A stretch of DNA of 64,000 bases from positions 62,001-126,000 of the forward strand of contig VDFB02139063.1 of NCBI GenBank assembly GCA_007258455.2, given 5' to 3'. The DNA comes from Sequoia sempervirens (lineage: Eukaryota; Streptophyta; Pinopsida; Cupressales; Cupressaceae). The position numbers and the translations under genes are program-made. Below the pieces are notes generated by a model that was not told the DNA's origin, made no database searches, and worked only from the letters and a program-made list of their open reading frames with translations. Below, one piece after another: positions 1-12,311 of the stretch; positions within the stretch are counted from its first letter, which is position 1; the number at the start of each line of letters is the position of its first letter.

Positions 1-631
1 GTGGCCCTAATGGGAGCCATTGAAGTTTCTATATGTTTGATCTCTTTTGAAAATAAGGTGCTATACATCTTCTCATAACTTGGGCCCAAGCCCATGTACT
101 GTTTTGAAACTTCATTTAATTTTCTTATCATGTCTTGCCAATACGATGATAAAATAACACTAAAGGACAAACCATTTGCACAAATGCATCTTGTAACTAT
201 TTGGTCAATAATCTCTGTAGCATTATTTTTAAATGCATTCTCCAATATTCTCTTTACTCTCTATTGGACTCTTCTTCGTTCCTACCTAAAAACATATGGA
301 TTTCTACTACAATAGTAGGGATGCCACTATGAGAATGAGATGGAGAAGTAGGTGGCCTCCATTAGCCCCTTCCTCTCCTTAAAGGATGCCCCATTCGATT
401 GACAACTCTTGCATCTATTTCCTCTTGCTCTTCGATATATTCTACTATTTTATAAGTTGGCATAGGTGCACCAAGTTTTCTTGGATAGGTTTTGATTCTC
501 AATCCAAGAATGGCACACAAATGGCCTTTCAACCAACTATATGAACTTGTATACTGATTACAACCTCTGCATATCCAAACATATGTCTCACCACATAGAA
601 ATTGTTGTTCCATTTCCATATGCCTCCACAA
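1..631 (-). pseudogene. hAT-type transposase remnant (BED zinc finger plus start of DUF659-like domain), cut by window edge
   Basis: Reading leftward from 631, the first open stretch (631-362, about 89 codons) looks like a BED zinc finger: a CRGC pair followed by a KGHL histidine, as in plant hAT transposases. The last zinc ligand expected after the His is not visible (a Tyr stands there). About 60 codons further on, positions 240-1 read openly as a DUF659-like start, with SSYWQDMIRKLN and GPSYEKMYSTL. Proteins of this family usually have the phrase 'SPYWxxMVxAIN...GPGYEKLRTTLL'. Two in-frame stops (near 285 and 260) lie between the two parts, so the gene is dead. It continues beyond the window at position 1. 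The family call rests on motif memory; no terminal inverted repeat was found. Confidence 0.72.
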
Positions 632-2168
632 AGGTGAACTTAAAGAATTTTGAAGGAGGGTATCTTGACAAAGCTAGAACTGACTACCATCATAACAATG
701 TGATGATGATCTTTACATGAAACAAGCCTACAAGAAGGATCTTGAAAAGCAAATGGGGGCAATTTACAAATAGTATAAACTTTATGATTCAAACCTTCAT
801 TTTTTAGATTTTATTTCATCCTATAATTCAATATATATTTTTATCTCATCGTATAGTTCAATTATCTAATGAAATAAATCATAAAATTGAGCTATTTATT
901 TAAAAATGATTAATAAAATTTAAATATTAAATGCATTACAAATATACAAGTGTAGGAAGAATAAATAAATAAAAGATTAAATCTATTTATTTAATAAAAA
1001 TACATACAAATTGAAATAGACAATGAACCATATAATGATTAGTGCAAATAAAAATTATATTGTGCATTATTTGATAATTATTAATTTCAAATTTATATAA
1101 AAATTGAAGTATTTTGCATTATTTATTTATACAAATAAAAAAATATGTTAATATTTTATTTGTTTATTTTTACAAGGAACATTTTGAATTTTTGACTTTA
1201 AATTCTAGTGAAAAAAAATCTAAAATAATGAAAGTTGAAGGTTAGAACTCAAAAAAAACATATACCAATATTCACTGTTCAATGATTTAGATGTGGCTAT
1301 TAGACTATGTCAAATGTGGCTAGACCCACCGAAAGGTGCTTGGGTTAAGGAAAAAGCTGTATTGTAGGCACCTATATGATGTCGAGTTCAAATATCCTCA
1401 ATAAAAAATTAAGAAAAAAAAGATGGCTAGACCCTAGTTTGAAATTTGAAGCACTTAGCAATCAATCGATCAACACTCAAGAGCTAGTTCAACCTTGCTA
1501 TGGGGTTTGCAATGACAACCAAGCATGGCAACAACAAAATACCTATGTTCATGTTTGGAATTTTTGTAACCTATACGCATCATTTTGTTTCACTATACTT
1601 ATGGCTTAAAACAACCATAATCAACATGTAAGGAAGAAGAAAGTCACTTTTTAGGGTTTTCACAACTAAATGAAAAAATTCATCAACCCTTAGAATAGTG
1701 ATGAAATCACTCTATAAATGTCATATCATAGACAAAATCATGCAGGTTTGGGAGTTGTTTGGTGGAACCAATTCAACGTGAAAAATGTCAAACCCTAGAT
1801 GATTTCTCAAATGATTCTTTAGTGATTTTGATTCCATGATGTTTTGTATGCAAAATTAGCAAGTGGCTCTATAGAATTGGCAACTTAGCCTACAACACAT
1901 GCGATGACCTACAAATAATTCTCCAAGAATAATTCATTGTGTAGCATATACAACTATGATAGACCACCAAACACTCACCAAAATTGGAGAAAGAGAATAT
2001 CTTCAACAAGATTGCAACCATTGGATGAGGCTATCAAAGGGAGTTAAATGGGCTTTGTCCTCTAGTTTAGAGATTCAAGGTCAAATCAACTACAAAACAA
2101 TAATGCAGAAATATAAGAGCAAAAGGGGTATTCTTATCATGTAAAAGAACTCATTTTCAGAATAGAAA
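632..2168. other. AT-rich non-coding stretch, no gene seen
   Basis: About 1.5 kb of AT-rich sequence between the hAT remnant and the first giant solo LTR. A 77-codon open frame at 1376-1609 has no recognisable motif and is probably chance. The hAT 5' terminal repeat should lie in here but I could not locate it. Confidence 0.5.
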
Positions 2169-2173
2169 ATGCT

Positions 2174-5100
2174 TGTAATGCCCTCGCCAAGGAACTAGAG
2201 AGGACAACACAAACCCTGACATAAAAATGAAACAATTTTTTTAATCAACAATAGAATGCATAACATAACATATAAACTAAACCTAGGTCCTCTAAGGTTC
2301 CATGACTGCACTACTCACATAACTATCAACCAAGATAACTCTAGAATCATTTCATTAACTACTATGATAACATGATTTGTCTAATAAGCAAAGTTCATTT
2401 TAAATCACCACATTATATGACTCTACATTATGTATTTCCATAACATGTCATCAGATAAACAACATTAAAGAACATTTCTAATAATTAACATATGCAAAAT
2501 ACATCACTTAACAATATCCATTACAAGAGAGTTCATCAATATCTATTATAACATCACAACATTTAAAACAATGCTTCCTTGAGTACAAGTGGGAAGAATA
2601 CATCTTAATACAATAAGAGAAACAATTGATATACAATCCAACACATATACATAAAAGATTGTCTCCTCAAATTGGAATAGGAACTGGAAATTGCTAGACA
2701 AGGAAAAACCTCCACGCACACGAACATGCAACAAGGATACCCAATGGAGGAAAAAACACCAAACTCTCGACCATGTGGAACCCTAAGGTCCACTCCCCAT
2801 GCTAGGAGATAACACAAGGTCCCACTACAGATAGGCAATCAAGAAGACAACATGCTAACATAAACAAGGGCTATACATGACTCCAACACAAAACTGCTAA
2901 CAACATTAACATCACATACAACACATACATCGCTTCCAGAGGCATTCACACAACAAAAGGGGAAAACATAGCTAGGGAATGCTAAACTGTAATAGGGAAG
3001 AGTGTCATCGCATGGTCCTAACATGGGTTGTCCTGGCAGTCTCTCACTAGTGACCCCCATCTATAGTTGTCCTAGTAAACCTCTCACTAGGTCCCAACCC
3101 CATAGGGTGACACATGCGGAACCAACATTCCTTTCGTGAGGACAAGGAAGTTGATTTTACCAACCGGGCCTTCTCAACCCATCCTTAGCCTAAATGAGCA
3201 CTCACTACAGGCATGGGTGAGGCATCCATTATCTTGTTTAATGTGAAATCTACACTTCCCCCTAATTCATTTTTAGGTTATCACTGGATTAAGAAACTCT
3301 CCAATGGGTTGTCCTAGACACCACTTTGGATTCCGACCCCCATTGAGAGCTACTTCCCCTACTTCCAACTAATAAACCCTACACAACAAGCAAGGAATTT
3401 GCCATCTTGCACACTTAACAAAATTACATGAATCTCACACACAGAGCAAGGCATTGACCATCATGCCCACATATCACAATCACAAGAATGTATACACAGT
3501 GCAAGGCATTGACCCTCTTGCACACAACTCAAAACATCACCAACAACTTCCAAGTGAAACAAACATAAAACCCTTACATACAAAAATACTCCCTCCCAAG
3601 CCTCTAGAAACAAATATATTAAACACACTTCCCAATGACACTGAACTTAAACATACCTTATACAGATGGCAACCGCCTTAAACAATAACATAAACACTAA
3701 CTCCAAAACCGGGACACATTGTTTAATACCACATTTAATCAGAACATTATAACCATAAGGATTTTCCCTAAATAAAGCATTATTTCCACGGTCTTATTGT
3801 TTACTTGAACTTGGCCACTTAATTCAATTAATGGATTAAATGTTCTCTTATATATATTTACAAATATTATAAACATATTAATAAATTGTTCCAACTAAAG
3901 CAAACTGTGCATATTGCAATAATTGCCTTAATAATATGAATAAAATAATAACATGATGAAGAATAGAAAGGATTAATTTGAAGAAACACAACTAACTACT
4001 AGCACCACTTAGAAAATTGCTATTAATAATTTTCTTATAAATCAGTTTATGCAAAACAAATTCAATAATGATTTGCATTATGTTTCAACTGAACTCATTA
4101 TACTTATGTGAATATATATATTTATATATATATAAACTTAAATACATATTAATGAATCAATCTATAAACCATTAAATTTAAAAGCATATAATATTCAATT
4201 TTAGATGCATATCATATATATATATATATATGATCCAATCTAAATACTAAACTAAGTTATCATTAGCATACAAATTTTAAAAACGTTTTCATTTAACATT
4301 GCAAAATATACTCATCTTGTTCTTTAGTTTATAGATGACATCAGTTGCATTCATGATGACCTACTTAATTTTATTTCAAATAGGTATTTGTTTTCTCCTA
4401 AATTAATATTTGGCTCCAGATGGTATCATTTTCTTGTCTTTGTCCTTGACCAAAAATATCGGGCACGAGCTAAAGGCGATAAACTACATAGCAAGGGTTC
4501 GGTAACCAAATGTGTTTGGACACATGACAAAACAACTTAAAGAACCCATCATCGGCTACCAACGATCAACTTTCAAATATAACAAAAGTAACCTCCTCCA
4601 CTTGTTTTGAAAAGATATTAGGGTTTAGGGTTTAAAAATTCTTGTTCAGCGTTTTCAATAGGTAAACCCTAGGTTGTATACTGCAATATTGACATGACAT
4701 AACTAAAACCAGGTGAAATGTTACAGGGTTCCATCATGCTAATTGCCACATTGTAAAAGCAGTAATTCCAAGTATTGTTGCAAGAGAAATTGTTGTGAGA
4801 AATGTGAATTATTTCCATTATTTAAACAAGGACAAGTTCCTTGTGGAGATTATTGGTGAAGCTAAATGACACACTCTAAAAATTTGGATTAATGTGCACC
4901 ATTTCATATTTCCAAAATAATGATAGGACAACCATAAAAGCATAATAGAGAGGAATTTGTCAGATATAATAGCTGCAAGTGCGTTGATAGACATGTATGT
5001 GACTGAGGGAAGCATAGACAAGCATGCACATTGTTTGACAAAATGCTTCAAAGAGATGTTATCTCTTGAACTGCAACAACTGCAAAATATGGACAAATGT

Positions 5101-8100
5101 AATTGTTGAAAAGGCTTTAGACACTTTTAAGCAAATGCCATTGGCAGGCGCAAAGCCAGATTCCTAAACCCTTGCTAGCATCCTCCCTATCTGTGCCTAA
5201 AATCCAACACAAAGAAGGCACGTGCATTGTTTGACAGAATGCTTGAAAGAGATGGCATTTCATGGACTGGAACGACTACAGGATATGCACATAATGGATT
5301 TGTTTAAAAGGTTATAGAAACTATCAAACAAATGTAAAAGTCAGGTGTAAAACCAAGTTCTACAACTGTTGCCAAAATAGGAGCTTTCGAACAGGGTACA
5401 AGCAGTCACCAAAACATAACGAGAGGGGAATTTTGACAGAGTTACCATTGCAAATGTCCTAGTAAACATGTATGCAAGCTATGTAAGCATAGACGAGGCA
5501 TGCAAACTATTGGATAGATTTCCTCAAGAAGGCGTCGTTGCATGGAAGGCAATGACTCCTGGATAGGTAGAAACGTATTTATCAAAAAGGGCTAAGAATT
5601 TCAAGCATAGTGACTGGCTGGAGGAGGGTGCATATCTATATCAATTTGGTAAATTAATCGGTTGGAAATTCAATAAATGGCATGCACAGACGATGATGGT
5701 GGAGTGGAAATATTACTCCAAAAAAAATCAAAATATAGAAACTTTTGTTCTGATAAGCAGTTCCACCATTCGTAAGATTTGCTAAATCAAAACAAATTAC
5801 TATCAAAATCGTCCAAAGGAGGTACCAGATCAGGTGGTGATTCCTCTAAGATCGGATCTAACATCAGGTGACTAAAACCAATATATTATGTGTAGTGGTA
5901 TTGCATTTATCACTCGACAACTGCATGATGTAATGCAAGGCATAAAAGTATATCATATACAAGTTTATAGTTAAATCTTATCCTAATGTCGCCTATCATA
6001 ATCATAGCACAAGAGCCTTAATGAAAAAGCACAATCATAGCAGTCTACGTTGCAAATTTAACTAGGATACAACGGTTTACAAGGAGGAGAATAATGGTTA
6101 TACTCTGCTCCTAATCTAAGGACAGGGTATCTAATAGAAATTTGCAAAACTTAACATTCATATAAAGTAGATTGGAGTTTCCAAAGCGACTTGCCCTGAA
6201 GATAACTTTCCTAAAATATTAGAAAAGATTACTCATGCATGACTTAATGAGGTAAACTACGATGGTACTCATAGGCAGTTAAGAACATTTGAGAAACCTT
6301 TATATTAGCATCACATGGAAGTATAAGCCGCGTCTAACAGAGCAGGACGAAAGAAGCTGAAGGAGTTAAGGATACAATGACATCTTAGAATAAAAAGGGG
6401 ATAGGTTTGAGTGACTATAGTGAAGAACTTTTTTATTAAATCTCTTGACTTACATGATTACTAGTAGAAGACATATATCGTTGAACAGAGAATGAGATTT
6501 AATTAAGGGATACAATACAACTATGCTATAGGCCTTTGTGAGTCGACAAAGAAAGCATACCTGTCACTAACCTTCACTGTTTTCGATCCCTTCTTCCACA
6601 AGTCTTCTTTTTAATACAACTAAAGAATGTGTTGATCCTTCATCAAACAACTATGGAAAAATGTAGAGGCAGAAGAAACATAATTGTCCTCAGCATTTCA
6701 GTTCGCATTGATCCTCCTTTTTCTAAGATACCCCAAATTCCCAGCAATGATCTACAATGTGTGAAAATTTATAGGCAAATTGTTTTTCACCCTCTCTTCC
6801 CCTTTCAAAAACCAAAAACCCAAAATATTTTTACAGGAAGATGAAGAATGGCGGTTGCACCGAAATAACCAAACTGTCTCCAACTGGCTAACTAACGGAT
6901 TAAGGTTTACTTTTAAATTTATTAAATCAATAGCGAAAACAGTTAAAAGCATCTCGTTAGAATTAGAATGTCTCTATTGATTTGTCACAGAGGCAATAGG
7001 GAAGCTTTGTAAATTGTTAACTAAATTTAACTTCAACTTTTCCCTAGCTTTCTAATTCTTTTTACTAATTCTTACTTTAATTCTTACTTTGATTTTACTT
7101 GCAATTCTTACTTTAAATTGTTCTTCTTTTAATAATTAATTGATACTTTATCTGTAAGAGATTTTTTTATTGCTATAATTCATGCATTTTACCCTTCTTT
7201 AGTTATTAATTGATTTTGCTACTTTGTAACTTATGTTTTTTAAGTTATCCTTGTTTTATTACTTAATAATTCTATTTTTCACATGTATGCATTTAACTAA
7301 AAGATTTTTCCTACTATAATTTATAAATTTAATCTTTATAACTTTTTATTTATTATATTATTATTGATATTTATTATTTTATTTTATTTTAACATTACAT
7401 TACAAACTATAATTATTTATTTATGTAAACATATATATTTATATTTATTTAACAAAGACATTTAACGATTTATTTTAATGCATAAGCTAATCAAACACAT
7501 TTAATCCAACAATTCAAATCCAATAACCAAATGCCAAAACAAATACCTGACCACCAACCAGGGTCAAAAGCAAAACTTCAAACAACACAGACTGACTACA
7601 AAACTGACAAAGTATCAACTCAGATATTCATCCTCTTCGATGATGATGGTTAGGGTAGGGGACCAAGTGCTATCTCGAATCAACTATTCCATTGGGTTTA
7701 AGGCACGCTTAGACCTGTCAATTCAGGTGGAGTTGATGCCTAGTACCTGCAACCTACAACACACAACACATTCGGGCATATATGTATACATATAATCAAG
7801 AACACCATGAAAGAGGATCACAACGTTGTAGGGTACTCACAAGTGAGTGATGCAACACTGTCCCTTTCACTCAATCACATCAAAAGACAACACCCAGTAA
7901 TCAAATCAACTCGTAAACAATCAGCTACATAGACATCGGAATAAGATCAGTCACATAATGTTGATTAGTCCTTATAATATACAACATCAACTACTTAACA
8001 ACATTAGCACATACCTTTAAATATCCCTATTATTTTACCTTCATCTCCGAGTTCCAATGCCAACTACCTGCACATCCACGGTGAAAATGGAGGGGCACTA

Positions 8101-8102
8101 TA
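2174..8102 (+). mobile_element. Giant solo-LTR-like element, copy 1 (5.9 kb), with 5-bp target duplication
   Basis: The element starts TGTAATGCCC and ends GGGGCACTATA. It is flanked by the perfect 5-bp duplication ATGCT at 2169-2173 and 8103-8107. A second copy at 39672-43610 starts the same way, ends GGGGTACTACA and has its own duplication. The two ends are short inverted complements (TGTARTRCCCC), as in LTRs; the final CA has become TA here. Similarity between the copies is clear at 2755-2840 versus 40100-40230, 2990-3350 versus 40360-40720 and 7690-7870 versus 43160-43340. Inside there is no gag or pol, only AT-rich sequence and a PPR pseudogene. A solo LTR of a giant-LTR retrotransposon, or a non-coding LARD-like element, fits best. 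Which family it belongs to is unknown. The 5-bp duplication points to a retroviral-type integrase. Confidence 0.85.
4935..5575 (+). pseudogene. PPR (pentatricopeptide repeat) protein pseudogene inside giant LTR copy 1
   Basis: Broken pieces in several frames read as plant PPR repeats: SALIDMYVTEGSID near 4980, ARALFDRMLERDGISWTG and YAHNGFV near 5218-5310, SGVKPSSTTVAK near 5340, then NVLVNMYASYVSIDEACKLL near 5455-5515. In intact land-plant PPR proteins these correspond to the 'ALIDMYAKCGSI', 'ARxLFDKMPxRDVVSWTAMIAGYAQNG' and 'GVKPDSTT' phrases of PLS-type repeats. Frameshifts and stops (for instance after HNGFV) make it non-functional. Functional PPR proteins act in organelle RNA editing or processing. 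The segment lies inside the LTR-bounded element at 2174-8102 and is not seen in the shorter copy at 39672-43610, so it was either captured or inserted later. The ends are approximate. Confidence 0.72.
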
Positions 8103-8107
8103 ATGCT

Positions 8108-9204
8108 ATTGAAGTCAAAATGCCACCATAATTATACCCCCATTCTAACAACATAACCACCCTCTTTGAAAAGTCAACCTACAACTTGCATAATGCACTA
8201 TCAAAAACTGATGAAATTTTTAAAAATGTCAATAAAGATTACTTATTTGTTATTGTCATTTTCCCCAAAATCATAAAGCACCTTAAAGACAATTTATTTC
8301 TCCAACTCTTTAGAAAAATTAAGGGAATGGATTTATGGGTTCTTGCATGACAAATTAATGGAAAAAGGGAAACCCTTGTTATCATTTTCATTCCTTAGTA
8401 ACTAATATCTAACATCCATTTCCTTTTGTCAAGGTGTTCCTCTTCTTTCCATTGCAAATCACCATTGCGCTTTCTTACCTCAATTCTTTTATAGAGAAAA
8501 TATGCATAGATATCTCCTCCAAAACAACATGGTTAAATTTTTGTGGATTATTTTACCATTTCCACTAGCATTTTATAACATGTTTATGTATAGTTTTATA
8601 TATGTGGTTTTTGTGCATGTGTTTCCACCGTATGTGTTTTTCAAAGCTATTTTTGTTAGCTTACAATAACTACTCTTTCTATGGATACTTTGTTGAAGCA
8701 TGTGCATGTGCATGAACAAATAATCTAAACAAGTTGAAGACTGTGATATCTCCTTTCAGTATAATATATCAATAATATTTCATGTTATTTAGTATATTGT
8801 ACTCTAGTAAACTTCCTCCTTTAAGTTTTGTAAGCCTACTAAAGTGGAGTAAAAATATAAGATCAAAAATTGCATGCTCTATAACTCTTTCTTATGTTTT
8901 GCACTTGCTTTAACTTTTGTTTGCTTTGTGCTTTTGACCCTTGTTGTTGTCTTCCTATGTCTAGTCCTAGTTCTCCCAACACATCTTAACCCCTTTTCTC
9001 TGTGTTTTATTCTAATTTAATGTTTGTCCCTTTTTATTTTCCTTCCTCTGGGTGTTTTTCCTCTTTTCATGTTCCCCTTACCCTTTCCTTATGTTACTAA
9101 TTGCTAAATCAATTAATTAAATCCTATCTCCTAAATCCAATGCAAAATCACCTCTTTTTAGCCTTTAGATCATGTATCTCGAAGCTTATCTCAAGACATA
9201 GCAT
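8108..9204. other. Intergenic stretch, no assigned gene
   Basis: About 1.1 kb between the first giant LTR and repeat copy A. One plus-strand frame, roughly 8113-8350, reads openly apart from one stop and includes LFEKSTYNLHNALSKTDE, which looks more protein-like than most noise here, but I cannot place it in any family. Otherwise AT-rich. Confidence 0.35.
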
Positions 9205-10041
9205 GCGATGAACCATTTTCTCCAAAGTGAAAAGGAAGTTATTTAAGCATTAAAAAAGAGATAGAAAAATAAAGAATAAATGATCATTTGGATAAAATAG
9301 AGATTAATGAAGAATATTTATGAAAATTCTTTTAAAAGGGGAGGTAAAAACATATTTATTAAATATTAATTAAAAGCAACTTTGTGAAAGAGTGTGACGG
9401 TTTATAAACCAACCCTTAAGGCTTATATAAAGCATTTTACGTGAGACTTGGAAAGGGGACATGGAGAACAGTCAAGGAAGACTAAAGTGGTTTGGAGGCT
9501 ATGGACATTGGAAAAGGGGTACATAGACTGTGTTTTTACATAGGTCCTCCAATTGTGCCATAATAAAATCTAATACCACTGATATCTTCTTAGAGTGCGA
9601 ATGGTTTTTCCAAGACCTATGGTTCAAATAAGTATTGAACTCTATTCCAAGATATTTTTAATTATAAATGAGATGAAGTTGATTTAATTGAATTCTTTAA
9701 AGATGTTATTTCTTCTCTTTTAATCATATTATATTGTTGAATGCCAATTTTTGTATTATTGATGATAATAACATTGATTAATTATCATTTTTGTGCATTT
9801 GTATCTAATTCATAGATATAATTTATAATCTTTGAACTTAATAACACTAATAAATCTACTCCATATAAAATTCTCTCTCTCTCTCTATATATATATATGT
9901 GTATGTACATATATACATATGTATATATACATATATATGTATACATACATACATATGTATACATACATACATATATGTGTGTGTGTGTGTGCACATATAT
10001 ATATTAAATTATTCAATTTTATATTCGAAGAAAAGTAACAT
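9205..10041 (+). repeat. Unnamed dispersed repeat, copy A (empty-site copy)
   Basis: The sequence from the CCAAAGTGAAAAGGAAG block to TTCAATTTTATATT is clearly similar to 14336-16256. Shared landmarks in the same order are TGATCATTTGGATAAA, AAACCAACCCTTAAGG, ATGAGATGAAGTTGATT and TTGAATGCCAATTT. Copy A lacks about 85 bp present in copy B (the GTCCAACTCAGGGTACATAG part) and the whole 1.09 kb inserted transposon. It gained a long microsatellite near its right end. No coding potential and no clear terminal repeats were found, so the class is unknown. Confidence 0.8.
9871..10004. repeat. Compound microsatellite (CT, TA, CATA, TG tracts)
   Basis: A run of CT, then TA, then alternating CATA/TGTA, then TG and TA dinucleotides. 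It lies within dispersed repeat copy A, and the corresponding place in copy B (about 16210) has only a short TA tract, so it expanded locally. Open frames across it are artefacts of the repeat. Confidence 0.9.
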
Positions 10042-10796
10042 GACATTTGATGTCAGAGTCAAACAAACAATATTAAATAATGGAAAGAGTGTAAAATAAA
10101 TATCTATAAAAAATTTACATCATAAAATACAAGTAAAGAGATACATGACATGATCATGCCCTTCAACAATAGTAAAAAAAATTACTTTCATTTGTATGAG
10201 TGTGATGATAATTTGATCTTAAAACACAACTGCTGGAGCCTTTTGTATATAATAGAAGTGATTGTTATAACTAGTTAAATTAATGTTCATAATCTACAGC
10301 CTCCATATGAACATTTTAAAATGCCAATGAGTTTCTCTACATACATTCAAGTAATAAAAGATAATAAATCTTATATAAAGATTTTATATTATTTTTATTC
10401 CAAGCATGAACTCTCTAACTTTAGATTAGGAATCAACGCACCATTTCATGTTCTACTTTCTTTTCTAATTAGAAACTTTCCAAGGAAGATGTTTGTTTCA
10501 AACTGAACCTTACACAGATTGATATTTGATAAGACAAAAAAGGATCATCATGTGCAAGAGGTGTGAGTACGGGCCCATCCTCTCATAGATGGCCCTTGGA
10601 TTATTATCCTCATATACACCTTTGTTTTATTTGGAAGTTGACTCTTGATAGCAGGTCGCCGTAGGATCTAAGTTGAACCCAAATATATAAATCTTGATAA
10701 CTTGGATATTCAAGAGTTCATTCTCATCAAGGTTTTGTATTGATTGTGAAAGCTTCCACTGACTGATGTATGTTGTTTGACTGTATAGTGGGAAAG
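10042..10796. other. Intergenic stretch, no gene seen
   Basis: AT-rich sequence of about 0.75 kb right of repeat copy A. Short open frames (for instance 10321-10506) show no recognised motif. Confidence 0.4.
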
Positions 10797-11160
10797 TCAC
10801 CATGTGGGAAATGATTCTCTATTTTTTGGTTTACAAGGGAAATCCTTGTCAATTGATAGAGTTCGTTGATCTCTCAGAATTGGTTGTCTGCCAGATAAAG
10901 CTCCTTCATCGATGCACAATTTTTTGGCCAATGCTATATAATCAATTGTAACTGAGATCAGGCATGTGCAATTGATGAGGAAGTACGAGCATGTGATTGG
11001 AGTTATGTTCACAGCAAGGGGAATATTGCCTCGTAGAAGTAAATCTTGCAGCCTCTGATGGGTTATCAAGCTCAAATCATATCTAAAAAGGTTGCCATAG
11101 CCATATGACTTCAACCTTGAGTATGATGAACCACCACAGCTGCCACTGGGTAATCCTAAA
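10797..11160 (-). other. Unrecognised open frame, possibly a protein-derived fragment
   Basis: A minus-strand frame of about 105 codons from 11114 to 10797, open further upstream to about 11160. It has balanced composition and several cysteines (ITCSYFLINCTCL), unlike the AT-driven noise around it, but I recognise no domain. It could be a fragment of a host gene dragged in by an element, or chance. Its close neighbour on the same strand is a PPR pseudogene (11335-11700). Confidence 0.25.
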
Positions 11161-11334
11161 TGGCTCTATTGAAATCATGATTCAACATCACCCAATATAA
11201 GTAGGAAAGAACTATAGTTATGAACAACAAAATGAAACAAAAATTATGAATTTTTAGGTAGGATAAGCATTGTTACATATCTTATTTCTATTGAAGAATT
11301 GATTGAAAGGGGATGCTAGCAAACTTGGGGTTTG

Positions 11335-11700
11335 AATCTACTCCTATCACATTCACCAGAAAATTTCTAAAGTCCTGTCAATAAATCCATTATGTGCAAA
11401 ACTTGATGTTGTGGTACTCCATGCCAACGTTTTTCTTTCAAGCATTATGTCAAACAGTTCACATCCCTTGTTTATGCTTCCATATCTTGCATACACATCT
11501 ACAAGGTCATGTGCAACTACAACATTTGATGAAATTCATGCATCCTTTATGTTTCGATGGATGCCCATACACTACTCCATTACTTCCATTTTGACAGAGG
11601 ATGGGAGTACACTAACAAATGTGAATTATCTGTTTGAAAACTTGTTCATTCAATTTGGTGAAATTGTGTTACCATCTCATGGGGATATCCATATCTTCTA
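11335..11700 (-). pseudogene. Second PPR protein pseudogene, minus strand
   Basis: Read leftward, one frame gives TFVSVLPSSVKM, then EYGMGIHRNIKDA, a stop, HDLVDVYARYGSINKGCELF, DIMLERKTLAWSTTTSS and FAHNGFIDRTLEIFW. These match the order of a plant PLS-class PPR unit (SVLPACAK, G..IH..I, ALVDMYAKCGSI, LFDKM..RDVVSW, GYAQNGF). At least two in-frame stops break it. It is less frame-shifted than the PPR pseudogene at 4935-5575 and lies on the opposite strand. The two share the same 'AHNGF' type wording, so they may come from related parents. Ends are approximate. Confidence 0.7.
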
Positions 11701-12271
11701 TAGGCTACAATAGTCATTCCCACGAAATTTTGTCTTGTTCCTGCACATTGGAGCATCGATAAACTTCCACGCCCAGTATACATTTAAAATAAGAGTATTA
11801 TGAGAAGTTGTGCATTCAAAATAATGTATTATAATAGTTTATTTTAAACTACTCTTGCTAAATACAATTATAATTGGTTATATAGTTAAAAATTGGTTCA
11901 TAAAAGAATTTGTGACTGCTTAGTAGAGAATATTTTGGAGTAAATATTAATATGTATCTTTGGCAACCTTTACATGAGAATTAGTTACAATTCAACTTAA
12001 CTTTAAAGGGGAATTTTGTTAATTCACTCGCATAAGTCAAATAGTTGGATGTCCCGTAAAGTATAGGAGGGTTGATTTATGGATTGTGAGATCTCAATAA
12101 AGATGAAAACTTTAGTGGTAGTAAATTCATATCTTGTTTATATTTATATTGATCAATATCATCTTATACAAGTCAATCATCATATAAATATAGAGTTAAT
12201 AGGTTGGTGTTTCTAATGAACAAATTCATATATCCATACAAATTCCTGGTTAACTTTATAATGTTTATTTC

Positions 12272-12311
<40 letters not shown>

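Noticed and set aside
1376..1609. 77-codon open frame as a small gene
   Set aside because: No motif, no splice or promoter context, AT-rich flanks.
4617..4640. Telomere-like TTTAGGG repeats
   Set aside because: Only two units; common as a chance or promoter motif, not an interstitial telomere.
8113..8350. Protein-like frame right of giant LTR copy 1
   Set aside because: Contains a stop and matches no family I know; kept only as a remark.
9785..10099. Overlapping open frames on both strands
   Set aside because: Produced by the compound microsatellite; composition is all Tyr/Ile/His/Met repeats.
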